From Aegilops tauschii subsp. strangulata (Eukaryota > Streptophyta > Magnoliopsida > Poales > Poaceae), in assembly GCF_002575655.3 (NCBI RefSeq), contig NC_053038.3, forward strand, positions 146,646,885 to 146,710,884: a stretch of 64,000 nt of DNA, read 5' to 3'. Numbering within the stretch: the stretch's first letter is position 1; each line of letters begins with the position of its first letter. The notes below the pieces were generated by a model that did not search any database, was not told the DNA's origin, and worked only from the letters and a program-made list of their open reading frames with translations. Shown piece after piece: positions 45,701 through 56,679 of the stretch. Both the position numbers and the translations under genes were made by a program.

Positions 45701-46104
45701 GTGTAACATTTTTTTTGAAAGTGACGTGTAACATTATTGTTAGTCCTGTTTTGCCATGTAGTACAAAATAGTGTCTTGTTCGCTTCACTGTTGTAACTAT
45801 ATTTTTGCCCTAGTCATGTGTACTTACAGAAACATTTCAGGATGAAGTGACATCAACACAAAGATCTATGAGCAGTGCGGCATGGCCGTTACCGAATGAT
45901 TATGGATTGGAATTGGAATGTGCTGATGTTCTCGAGCATCAACTAGAGGTGGCAAGACAACGTGTGCATGATTGTCAATGTATAATCAACAAGTTGAGAC
46001 TGGACATGCAGGTATTAGATGCAGGAGTCAAAAAAATGAAACAAGACACTGAGGTAACCATGAAGGAATTGGAGATTTTGCAGACTGAAATTTGTGCTAT
46101 CTGA
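42757..46104 (+). CDS. Multi-exon gene of unknown function with coiled-coil C-terminus
   Basis: At least three phase-0 exons are supported by splice signals: 42757-42855 (TTGCAG acceptor, GTACGT donor), 45066-45170 (TTGCAG, GTAAGT) and the last exon 45841-46104 (TTTCAG, stop TGA). The last exon encodes PLPNDYGLELECADVLEHQL followed by a helix-rich stretch with heptad-like hydrophobics (CIINKLRLDMQVLDAGVKK), likely a coiled coil. The first two exons are paralogous (QDV then a basic K/R patch then EP.Q.A). Upstream exons probably lie at 41-42.3 kb, with a donor at GATCTT|GTAAGC near 42248. It lies inside a region ending at a CACTA terminus and may be a CACTA accessory gene. I do not recognise the family. 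Confidence 0.4.
43340..43740 (+). repeat. CAG-rich minisatellite, about 12 units
   Basis: Units of 30-40 bases such as CATCATATAGCAGCAGCAG then CTCATAGCAATT vary in the number of CAG triplets. It lies between the paralogous exons of the neighbouring gene. Confidence 0.9.
43741..44825. other. GC-rich block then AT-rich intronic sequence
   Basis: 43736-44155 is open on both strands (139 and 124 residues), which argues that the frames reflect composition. It may be an inserted first-exon-like piece on the minus strand, but no family is recognised. The rest (44160-44825) shows nothing certain. Confidence 0.35.
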
Positions 46105-46410
46105 ATCCGGGCAATCCTATTTTCTGAAGAGATTATAGTTCAAATGAAGTTAAGTTGATGCGTGTCCATGATGTATGAGTTGTATTTTCCCAGTGTATGT
46201 AATTTGCTGTTTGTGTATGCTTTATTATCACCTGTGCTGAACCATAATGCCCAGTGGGTATAATCGGCTGTAATTTCTTTATTGTATAGTGTAGGATTAT
46301 TCTACCTTTCTATGCCTTGATCTCTTTGTTGTATAGTATTGAGTAGGATAATTATTTGAATATGCTATATTGTTCAAACGGGGGCCAACTCACCCGACCA
46401 TGGCCCTTCA
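46105..46410. other. 3' flank of the coiled-coil gene
   Basis: AT-rich sequence with TTGTATAGT repeated twice (about 46283 and 46329). A normal 3' untranslated region is likely. Confidence 0.4.
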
Positions 46411-46419
46411 CGGGCCGTC

Positions 46420-46592
46420 GGATCCATGGGCCTTCTACGTCTCGTAGGATCCATGGGCCTTCTACGTCTCGTAGGATCCATGGGCGTTCTACGTCTCGTA
46501 GGATCCATGGGCGTTCTACGTCTCGTAGGATCCATGGGCCTTGTACGTCTCGTAGGATCCATGGGCCTTCTACGTCTCATAGGATCCATGGG
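46420..46592 (+). repeat. 27-base tandem repeat, at least six units
   Basis: GGATCCATGGGCCTTCTACG with CTCGTA recurs exactly every 27 bases from 46420 to 46582. The length is a multiple of three, so both strands stay open (RRIHGPSTS-type 9-residue repeats on plus, DPTRRRRPM-type on minus). It lies at the inner edge of the CACTA subterminal region. Confidence 0.95.
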
Positions 46593-46599
46593 CCGCCGA

Positions 46600-47723
46600 C
46601 TCATTTATGGGTCTTGTACGGGCCTTTAATGGGTTGTAGACGGACCTTTAATGGAAATCGTACGTTTTATGGGCTGACCATAACGGGCCGTTAATAGGCC
46701 GTATTTGGTGATGCTATGAAAATGGCCCAACAGACTAATGGTCCACAAACGGGCCGACTGCAACGACGGGCTGAATTTGGCCCACAAGCAGAAAATGATA
46801 GTAACGGGCCGTAAGTAACCGAATGCTGCAAATGAGCCCAAGAATAAATGGGCCCTTAGAAGGCCGAAAGTAACTTGGGCTGGAAACGGCCCAACGGAAT
46901 AACGGGCCGTTAATGGGTATAAAGTGATACACTGTTCATTACGGGCCAGTTTCACCACGGGCCGTTACTGGGTGTAAAGTAATACACTATTCATTACGGG
47001 CCAGTTTCAACACGGGCCGCTAATGGGCCAAGAGTTACAAAGGGCCTCATATGGGCTGAAAGACGTCATGGGCTATACATGGGCCAGAAGTGAAAACGGG
47101 CTGGAATCATATTGGATGGCCCAGATGACGCTACTGGGCCTAATTCGGATAGGGCGTAATAGGCCTTGGGTTAGCGGGCTGTAAATGGGCTATATGCGAA
47201 CAGGCCGTTAACAGGCTTTCCATGGGCCGGCCCACCAGCTTTTGACCAAGTCAAACGGGCCGGCCTTTTCACAGGAATGGGCCACTGTTGGGCTGTGCCA
47301 CGTGTCGACGTATCATAGGCGCCTTCTGTCCAGTGAGTGGATGACATCTGTCCCAACGATGAGCCGACACGTGTTTCCTCTAGCCAATGATGATTTTACA
47401 CATGGAAAATCCCCATTGGTCGGGGCTGTTAACGGGTTATCGGATCCAAAACCCGACCCGATAGCTTAACGGCGTTCCGTTACGGTGGATGCCACATGTC
47501 GGTCACCCTTGACGAAAGCACTTCTGTGACGCGCGATTTATCGTCATGGAAGTGGACACTTCCGTGAAGATAATTTTGGTAATGTCATGGAACACTTCTA
47601 CGACAACACAGGTATGACTATCTTGATTCTGTCATAAATTTGTCATGGATGTACATGCATGACAAAAAACGCGACCTACTGTGACAAACACGTATCATCA
47701 TGGAAGTGTATTTTTCTGTAGTG
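46600..47723 (+). mobile_element. CACTA transposon right end with subterminal repeats
   Basis: The terminus TGTAGTG (47717-47723) is the complement of CACTACA. The inner side carries many dispersed GGGCCGTTA/ACGGGCCG motifs (46680-47250), typical of CACTA subterminal repeats where the transposase binds. The 3 bases after the end are TTG. A matching left end (TTG then CACTAC) was not found, so the extent to the left is unknown. The TNP2 pseudogene at 2.3-5.8 kb could belong to this or another CACTA element. Confidence 0.75.
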
Positions 47724-47727
47724 TTGG

Positions 47728-48075
47728 CAGACGTTTGCCCACGCACGCGGCCTAGGCAGGCGATGCACCTTCCACTTCAAGTTCGACGGCGACACGACCC
47801 TCTTCGTGAGGGTGTTCAGGGAAGATGGTCATCGCGCTGGATGCTGCACCGAGGTGAACGACGGCGAGGAGGTGCTCGGCCTTGGCGATGGTCGGTACGA
47901 GGAGGGGGACGAACCCGCCGGCCGCGTCTCGTCCGGCTATGGTGACTCCTCCCTTGGCGACAGTTCCAGCAGCGGCAGCCTTGATCAGCCGCCACGACGC
48001 CGCGCCCGCCTCGAAGGTGGTAGCGGGTCGTCTCGTCGCCGCGCATTAGTGAAGTGCAAAGAGGGGCTCGACTAG
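47728..48075 (+). CDS. Truncated ORF antisense to a Gypsy retrotransposon
   Basis: The frame is open from the CACTA boundary to a TAG at 48075 (CTFHFKFDGDTTLFVRVF, then an acidic middle, serine-rich GDSSLGDSSSSGS and a basic end PPRRRARLEGG). There is no start because the CACTA end cuts it. It lies downstream of the Gypsy pol gene on the opposite strand, the place where some plant Gypsy elements carry an extra antisense gene. Its function is unknown. Codon composition is GC-rich like the integrase. Confidence 0.5.
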   Translation, partial: QTFAHARGLGRRCTFHFKFDGDTTLFVRVFREDGHRAGCCTEVNDGEEVLGLGDGRYEEGDEPAGRVSSGYGDSSLGDSSSSGSLDQPPRRRARLEGGSGSSRRRALVKCKEGLD

Positions 48076-48944
48076 ACCTGAGACGTCGCCGTGACCCTGC
48101 CCCTGTCGGCTGCTGCAGGGGCGAGCGCCGCTTTTATTATGTTCCCCTTTTTCTTCCTGCATCGAAATGAAACCGACATGGGCCCAGAGGGGCATGTATA
48201 AAACCATAACCTATGAACCATTATGCAACACTTGTTGTTTCGGTGATGTGCGGCCATTTTGCGCAAAGATAACTTAACCTGGTGCGTTCAGGGCGCCCTC
48301 CTCCTTGCGAGGCATTTATTTCCTTGTGTCCATCTTGACCTGTTTGCTCAGGAACTGCGAAAATTCGTTAGAAGGTGCGCTAAGAGATTCGCCGATCACC
48401 CGAGCCTTGACTTGGCGCTTTGCATTGCGGTACCCGAGGGGCACGGACTAGGAGGGATGCGTCAGTTTTTGGGTTCGCACGAGGGTGGCTCGCGAGAAGG
48501 CAAAGAGGAGAGAAATGCTCACGAGGCAGGTAGGAGAGAAATGCTCGTGAGGGCACCTGCCTAGCCCCCTCGCGCGATATGCGAGAGAAAGAACATGAGC
48601 GAAGCAGAGCCGGAAAATGCTGAAAGAGGCGAGGGAACCAAATTAGCAAGGAACACCAAGGGCGAACTTCAATTAAAGAAAAAGCGAGACAACCACGGAA
48701 AGCAAATGAAAAGCCGCGTCCGGCACCTAGTCTAGTCTTCAAGTCTTCTCACCAGTGCGGAGCTAAGTGCTGCCACTAGGCGTGGGCGGGAGCCCTAGGG
48801 CCTGAGGCCGGCACCCCTGAGACACCGGGGCGTGTACAGCCCCAACTCATTATTACGTGAGAGTGTCACGGGCGGCGATTCTTCACAGGCACCGGGCCTT
48901 CTTTACAGGCTCTGGGCCTTTCTTCACAGGCTCTGGGCCTTGCT
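48076..48944 (-). other. Non-coding 3' region of the Gypsy element
   Basis: This is sequence between the integrase stop and the antisense ORF. It has a triple repeat of about 22 bases (TTCACAGGCTCTGGGCC) at 48883-48944 and a small duplication AGGAGAGAAATGCTC near 48507-48546. No LTR end was recognised. Confidence 0.45.
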
Positions 48945-49540
48945 TCATGGGTAGAACTTCTGGAGGTGCTGGATGTTCCAGGCGTTCTGGATGGGCATCC
49001 CGTCCTGTGTCTCCAGGCGCGCTGCGCCAGGCCTGGAGACATGGACGACCCTGAATGGGCCCTCCCACATGGGCAAAAGCTTGTGCAGCCCTTCCCTGGA
49101 GAGGACCCGCCTCAGGACGAGGTCGCCCACCTCGACCGTCCTGGAGCGGATGTTGCGGCAGTGGTATCGCCACAGTGCTTGTTGGTACCTTGCCGCCCTC
49201 AATGCAGCTTCGCGACGGCGTTCCTCCCCCAGTACGAGATCCATCCCCCGCGTGGCGTCCTGCTGCGTTTCGTCGAACGCCAGGACCCGTGCGGAGCGAT
49301 GCTTGAACTCGTGAGGAAGGACTGCTTCAGCTCCATAGAAGAGGAAGAATGGAGTCTCGCCCATTGGCTTGGTGGCGGTGGTGCGGATGGACCACAATAC
49401 AGACTGGAGCTCGTCGTGCCAGCCCCTGCCGCAGGCCTCCAGCTTCTTCTTGAAAGTCCTGGTCTTGAGGCCCCTCAGGACCTCAGCGTTGGCGCGTTCG
49501 GCCTGACCATTGCTCCTTGGGTGTGCCACCAAAGCGTAGC
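48945..49540 (-). pseudogene. Ty3/Gypsy integrase C-terminal part, cut by an insertion
   Basis: Integrase joins retrotransposon DNA to the chromosome. The fragment begins at YALVAHPRSNGQAERANAEV, holding the third acidic residue (the E of GQAERAN) of the DD35E triad. It continues with GWHDELQSVLWSIRTTATKP, GETPFFLFYGAEAVLP, then VGDLVLRRVLSREG (a GPY/F-type tail, with EGPFRV following) and NIQHLQKFYP before the stop at 48945. The frame is intact in this part. The N-terminal part lies on the other side of the LARD-like insertion, outside the window. Confidence 0.85.
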
Positions 49541-52500
49541 TGTCACGCCCAAGATGCGACCCTATCCTAAAGGAACACGAAGGTCCCACCAAGGATAGAA
49601 GCGCATCTTGAAGACGCTTTTGCAAGGTGGATATCATTACATCAACATTACATAATATTTGGGGATACATACAAGGCATACAAATGCCGCAAGAATACAT
49701 CAAAAACATCATACATAAACTCAACATCCGACTACGGATGAAACATAAACAGAAACTCAAACGACATCCACCCTGCTAGCCCAGGCTGCCGACCTGGAAC
49801 CTATCCCCTGATCGAAGAAGAAGCAGAAGAAGAACTCCAAAACAAGACATCGCTCTAGCGTCATGATCATCGCAAAACCTGTACCTGCAACTGGTGGTGT
49901 AGTAATCTGTGAGCCACGAGGACTCAGCAATCCCATAACCATGGGTATCAAGACTAGCAAAGCTTAAGGGGAAAGGAAAGGATAAGGTGGTGAGGTTGCA
50001 GCAGCGACTAAGCATGTATGGTGGCTAACTTACGCAAACAAGAGCGAGAAGAGGAGCAAAGGAACGGTCGTGAAAGTAGCAATGATCAAGAAGTGATCCT
50101 GAACTCCTACTTACGTCAAACATAACCCAGAAACCGTGTTCACTTCCCGGACTCCGCCGAGAAGAGACCATCATGGCTACACACGCGGTTGTTGCGTTTT
50201 AATTAAGGTCAAATGTCAAGTTATCTACAACCGGATATTAAGAAATTCCCATCTGCCACATAACCGCGGGCACGGCTTCCGAAAGATAATACCCTGCAGG
50301 GGTGTCCCAACTTAGCCCATGATAAGCTCTCACGGTCAACGAAGGATATTCCTTCTCCCGGGAAGACCCGATCAGTCTCGGAATCCCGGTTACAAGACAT
50401 CTCGACAATGGTAAAACAAAACCAGCAAAGCCGCCCGATGCGCCGACATCCCGATAGCAGCTGCACATATCTCGTTCTCAGGGCAACACCGGATGAGACA
50501 TCCTACGAGTAAAGCCAGACCTCGAGTTTCCACGAGGTGGCCCCGCAGTCTACTCAGTTCGGACCAACACTTAGAGAAGCACTGGCCCGGGGGGGGGGGG
50601 GGTAAAATAAGATGACCCTCGAGAGAGCGACTCCCTAGGGAAAAGAAATAGACTGAGCAAATGGTAAAACCAAGGTTGGGCCTTGCTGGAAGAGTTTTAT
50701 TCAAGGCGAACTGTCAAGGGGGTCCCATAAATCACCCAACCATGTAAGGAACGCAAAATCCGGGAACATAACACCGGTAAGGCGGAAACTAGGGCGGGAA
50801 GAGTGGAACAAAACACCAGGCATAAGGCCGAGCCTTCCACCCTTTACCAAATATATAGATGCATTAATAATATAAGAGATATTGTGATATCCCAACATAA
50901 ACATAATCCAACATGGAGCAATCTTCATCTTCACCTGCAGCTAGCAACGCTATAAGAGGGGCTGAGCAAAGCGGTAACATAGCCAAACAACGGTTTGCTA
51001 CGAAGGGTGACAAAGGTTAGAGGTTCATGGCAAAATGGGAGGCTTGAGGAACAAGTGAATAGGTAGCGCAGCAAAGCGATAGAACGAAGCAACTAGCATA
51101 GCAACGATAGTAATGAGATCCAAGGTGACGGTCATCTTGCCTGAAATCCCGCTAGGGAGAAGAACGAATCCATGAAGAAGATGAAGCCACGAAGACGAAC
51201 GAATCCTCACGATCGCAACGACACGGGAACTATCGAGAAGAAGCACACAACAAGGTAAACACACCACACATGAACAAGGCATGACGCTCAATCAAGAATG
51301 ATGCATGACAAGGCTATATGAAGCTACTCGTGACAAGAGATGATGCATACAAGAACAACACATCAAGGCAAGTTTAAATGAGGCCGGAAACAACATATAA
51401 CAATTCCGGTAAGTCCTCATATGCAAATTTCGAAATTGGTCCAGAACTGAACAAGCATTAAGTTGAAGTTGTTAAACAGCAAGTTAAATAGCACCATGAT
51501 GATCTACACGAAATTCTAGTCAAGTTACATATAAAGTTCATTAGATTCGGAGCTACGGCCTAGAAGATATGAGCAAGACAAGATAAACATAGCATTGATG
51601 CAAAATGCATACAAACATCAAGCAAACACCTCAAAACAAGGATGCAACATGATAATATGAGACTACATGCAAAACTAAGCAAGTTTCATATGGAGCATGC
51701 TCAAAACGGAGCAACGGTACAACACATACACTCCAAACAAGACATAGCAACAATCTGACGAAAACAGCAACTAGGCATAATGCAAGCATCAAAACAATAT
51801 TCTAAAGCAACTCAATATGAAAACAAAAGGGATGAACATGATGTACAGGTAGAGCACAACAAAACATGAACACTGAGCTATCTCCAGAAATCACTAGAAT
51901 ATGCTCAAAAGGACATGGCAAAATTGCAAATAATAACAGGTTCACAGACTTAGCAGAATTACTGGACATGACAGAAATAACATCAGGTTGCAATGTTCAG
52001 AGCACGATATCAACATGCTACAGGAAGTTAACATGGCAAAACAAGGCATGGCATGGAACAACTCAAAGCATATAACAAAAGTCCCTTACTGATTATAAGC
52101 CAAAAAGGACCAGAAGATATGATGGCAAGCATGTAAACATAGCAAGTTTCGTTATCAGGTTTCAGACTTAGCAGAAAACAGAGCATGGCAGAAATATTAA
52201 TATGTAGGCCTCTTTGTGAGCTTGATGCACTCACTACAGAGCAATGCATGACAAACCAAGCATACCTATAGCAAGATGGAATGTTTAAGAAGCTATCCAT
52301 GGCAAGAACAATAGCATAGCATGTATGGATCAACTACAATAAGCTTGGCAAGATTGCATATCATGTTAAGAATCTGCCAGAAATATTTTATAGCAAAAGT
52401 AGAGCAAGATTGAGTAATGCTATGGCACTCCATAATTGCAAACAATTGCAGTAATGGATCAATTACTACCAAACATCCTTACTGAACATCACAAAAATAT

Positions 52501-53952
52501 GCATGGATCTCTCTGTAGCATCATGTTTACATGGCAACAGAATTACAGCAGACAAGGACTTAGAAAAATCACTAAGTCACTGAAATCAGAAATATTACGG
52601 AGCCTACTTTGCATGCTTGTGCTAGTCACCACAGAGATCACAAAAATACATGGACTATACCACTGGAAAGATGGCATGGCATACTTCAAATCACATGTAG
52701 AGCTCATGCTCATAAGATGCACAGAATAAATGATACAAAAATGACAAATCTCCAAGTTCTGATAAGAACCAGCAGATAACAACAACTAGCCCTCTTCCAA
52801 CGAGCATTTGGGCATCAAGATGACCTGTAATGAACATGGCGCAATTGAACAAAATGAAGAGCATCACGAGGCGAACAATTTGACATATTACATGCGCGAA
52901 TCGGAGCTATATGCAAGAAGTTACGATGCAGAGAACATGGCATGATAATGATAAATTTCCAGGACTTGGAATATCGGGGGGGGGGGGGGAGAGAAAAGTC
53001 AACCTCGGCGGGCTCGTTCTGGATCGGGCGCCGGCTCGCCGGATCCGAAGCGGCGGCGGCCGGAGTGGAGGGGAGGCGAGGCCAGGCGGCGGCGGGGCGA
53101 TGGCCGGCGGCGGGGACGGGCTCCGCGGCGGCGGCCGAGGAGGCGAAGGCGGCAGGGCGGGTGGCGAGCCGCGGGCTCGGGCGCCGGCAGCGAGCTCGGA
53201 GCATGGCGGCGGCGGCAGAGGGACGGCGCGCCAGCGGGGAGGCGCGCCGGGCGGCGGCGGCGCGGGGCATCTCGGGCGGCGGCGGCGACTCGGGCCCGCG
53301 CGGGCCCTGGATGGGCTCCGCGGGCCGCGGCGGCGGGAGGAGAGAGAGGGCCGGCGGGCTGACGTGGCGCGACGCCATTGGCCGGGGCGGCGGCGCGACT
53401 GCGTCCGGTCCGGGACGGACATGTCCGGTGCGGAGAGGGGAGGATTTTAGGGTTTTGGACTGCGGGATTTCGGGGGAAGAGGCAAATATATAGGCAGAGG
53501 GAGCTAGGAGAGTCCAAACGAGGTGCGGTTTTCGCCCACGCGATCGTGATCGAACGACCGAGAGCATGGCGGAGACTTAGAGGTGTTTTGGGGCTGTTTG
53601 AAAGGGGGGTTTTTGCTGGACACTCAAATGGACTTTGCGGTTACCCGGTTAACCGTTGGAGTACCAAACGACCTCCAAATGGAACGAAACTTGACCGATG
53701 GTCTCCGGGTGGTATACCGAGACCACTTGACAAGACTCGGTCCATTCCGAGAAAGTTTGACACCCGCACACGAAAGAAAACAAGAGGGGTGCACCGGAGG
53801 AGATAGGAGCGCCGGATGGCAAAACGGACAACGGGGAAAACGCTCGGATGCATGAGACGAACACGTATGCAAATGCAATGCGCAAGCAGATGATAAGACA
53901 AGGACGGCGAATAACTGGCAGACACCTGGCGCATCAGATCCGGGGCGTTACA
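49541..53952 (-). repeat. 3' LTR of the LARD-like element
   Basis: It is complete, with TG and CA ends. Near its minus-strand start it has a TATA box (CCTATATATTTG, 53485-53495) and a GC-rich leader-like block (52980-53450). No TSD can be tested because the other flank is outside the window; the base run before it is GTAGC. Confidence 0.88.
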
Positions 53953-56679
53953 ACACTCCTCCACTAACAAGAGATCTCGTCCGAGATCTTAGGACCGAGA
54001 CGGAAGAGAAAAAGGATGAGGTGAAATAAGAACAAGACAAAGAGGATGAACAACGTCAAGAACACTCGAGTAGGAAAAAGGAATGTTGAAAGAGACAAGA
54101 AGCAAAAGCTCAAGGAATAAGCCGGAATTCGAAACCACTCCGGTTGGGAGAAGATAGGAAAGGGAATAAGAACGCAAGAGGAAATCAAAGAATCGAGAGC
54201 ACTCGAGAAGAAAAGAACGACGAGAATGAAGAGAATCGAATGCTCACAGAATCAGATAGACTCTGAAACCACTCCGATTAGAACGAGATAAGAAACCAAT
54301 AAGACTGAAGGATTTAGACAGCATGAGCTCGAGAAATGGGATGATACTTGACTTGAGGAACAACACAAAATCTCCGGGAGACTTGAAAGAGTTGAATGAA
54401 AAGAACGGAGAAGAAAATGACACTTGTGCCATGAAAGAAATAGAAAGCAACCGTAGAAGAAAGGATTGAACTGGGATTGTTGAGAAAAATCAACAATGAA
54501 AAGAATAAGCTTGTTGTGGACTAATGGATAACATGTCAAAATTATGAGGTAGTAACCTACCACAAGCGGAAAAGATTGAATAGCTCAGAGAAAACAAAGA
54601 AATGCCAAACTCCACTTCAAAAGAAAACGGAGAATTTAATTGCACTCCGAGACGCGAGAAGAAAGATACTTGAACTCCAGCAACAAAATCTTGATGAACA
54701 CTCGAAGAATGAATTAAATCATGACGAACCCCCTTAAGAACTCCGTTAACAAAAGAATGACGAGATAAAATAGACGGAAGAATAGCATAAGCTCTGAGTC
54801 TTGCGATGATCTAGATGGAGGTTCCGACGATGATGGCCGAGGGAAATTGAACTCCGGGAAAGAAAAGGATGAAAACACTTGGAACTAAGATTTTATTCAT
54901 CAAGAACAAACTCTGATGAAAAAGGAATTTCTTGGCGACGATGAAATAAGAATAAGAATTTACGTTATGCTTATCCTTCATCAATTAAATTGGTGAAAAG
55001 CAACGGATTTCGCATACTACTTATTCTCGTTGGAAAGATTAAAAGGGAGATATAGCGCCAAAACTTGAGGAAAATCTTCGTGAACCACCGGTAGGATTTG
55101 GAAAGATCGAGTTAAATGATATGATAACCATAGAAAGAATCTTGAAGGAGCCACCGTAAGAATTCAAAATAGACTGACGAAGGAGAATGACTCACCGGAA
55201 AAATAGGAAAAGCACGAATATACATGGGGGAATCAAGATGCAATACAAAGAAGAGATCACGAGCTGATTGAAGCATACTTGACGAAGCACCGGAGGAATA
55301 TGGAGACGAACGAAAAGGTATGAATATATAATAATTAGAGAACGGATTAGAAAACTTAGAACAACGAAATATTCTGAAAAGATGACCTTCGGATAACCGA
55401 GACGGAAAACAACTCCTGAAATACTCCGGATGGGTGAAAATAATTGCACGACTTGCAACGATTTGATAGGATAACATCGAGTTAGCACTGCGAATCTCTG
55501 GGAGAATGGACAAAATTTAAGAGAAACTCTACTTCGGTTCTCAGATGTTGAGAATGACGACGAGAAAGAACACTCAAAATTGTTGAGATACTTTGGGTGA
55601 ATGAAAAGCGAAGAGGTTGAACCAACAATGAAAATAATTTGAAATCGATCTTGGAAAGGCACCTGACTGATGAAATTCATACTTACGTCAAACTTCAAAA
55701 GGATTTGAGAAAAAACACCGGAAAAATTAGAAGAGTCAGGAAAGATCCTGGGAAAAGACCTGTGGGTTATGGGCCCACTGAAGAGAAGTCACCGTTGAAA
55801 AAGGATTGTTGACCAGATAGATGATGCACCGGAATAATTGAAATATTTGAATGAGGTGACAACCCCGAATTAATTCGAACACAGACGAATCTCCTGAGAT
55901 GTCTTCTTCACTCCGGAACGATTAAAAGACGAGAGGGGAACGAGCAACGGGAAACATATGAGCCGAGGAAAAGAATATAATCACTACCGAAAAATTGGAA
56001 TTGAATCCACCGGAAAAGAAAAGAGATGAAAGGATGTCGAACGAGGCAAAAATTCATCGGTAGAAATAATTGAGGAAAGACTGAAGAAGCTCCGTACGAA
56101 TGAAATAGATGCACGAATAGACTCAAGCTCCGGGAATAAAAGGGTGGGAGAGCGGTATAAACAACGGCAACTTGGAAGGGGAAATCGACGAATAACTTGA
56201 AGGGAAAAGCACCGGTTGAAATAATTGAGGAGAGAATGCAAAGATTTCGCACGAGTAGAGTAGATACTCGATTACGAACTCCGGTTCTGAGAAGAAGAAG
56301 GGTGGGCGGGTGGGAAAAACAAGGACAACTTCGGACAGGGAAACAACATCGGAAGAGAAATAACTGAGGACTGATCTCGCAAAAGATGACGAGGACCGAA
56401 AAACACTCGAAGAGAAATGCGCCGGATTGAAAAAGGATGGGCAACGAACAAAACTAACCACGAGATCCTGAAGAAAAATTTGAAAGGGAAGAGGAATAGT
56501 TCAAAACACCTACGTCAAGATTTCTCACCAGAGCGACGAAGGGGCAGAGGAGTAAAAAGAATTCCTACTCTCCGATATAACTAGACTCAGAAAAAGTTTT
56601 CTTCTAGACTCAACAACGGCCAAACTACACGATCAATCAAGGGGGGCTCCTAGGGTCCGTCGAGGCTCTGATACCAACT
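53953..56679 (-). other. Internal region of the LARD-like element
   Basis: It is A/G-rich on the plus strand with recurring short words such as GAAAAGAA, ACTCCGG and GAACTCC. No conserved retroelement protein can be recognised. The longer frames (up to 178 residues, minus strand) are serine/phenylalanine-rich composition products. Confidence 0.7.
56665..56676 (-). other. Primer-binding site, initiator tRNA-Met type
   Basis: On the minus strand it reads TGGTATCAGAGC, complementary to the 3' end of initiator tRNA-Met. Confidence 0.85.

Noticed and set aside
2318..47723. One giant CACTA element from the TNP2 gene to the terminus at 47723
   Set aside because: No left terminus with the TTG duplication was found, and many unrelated host-type genes and elements lie between. 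The link cannot be supported from this window.
52815..53567. 250-residue GC-rich frame with overlapping frames on both strands
   Set aside because: It lies within the LARD LTR, is open in several frames because of GC content, and is repeated with different lengths in the other LTR.
55908..56444. 178-residue minus-strand frame in the LARD interior
   Set aside because: It is serine/phenylalanine-rich, from a purine-rich opposite strand, with no retroelement motif and overlapping frames.
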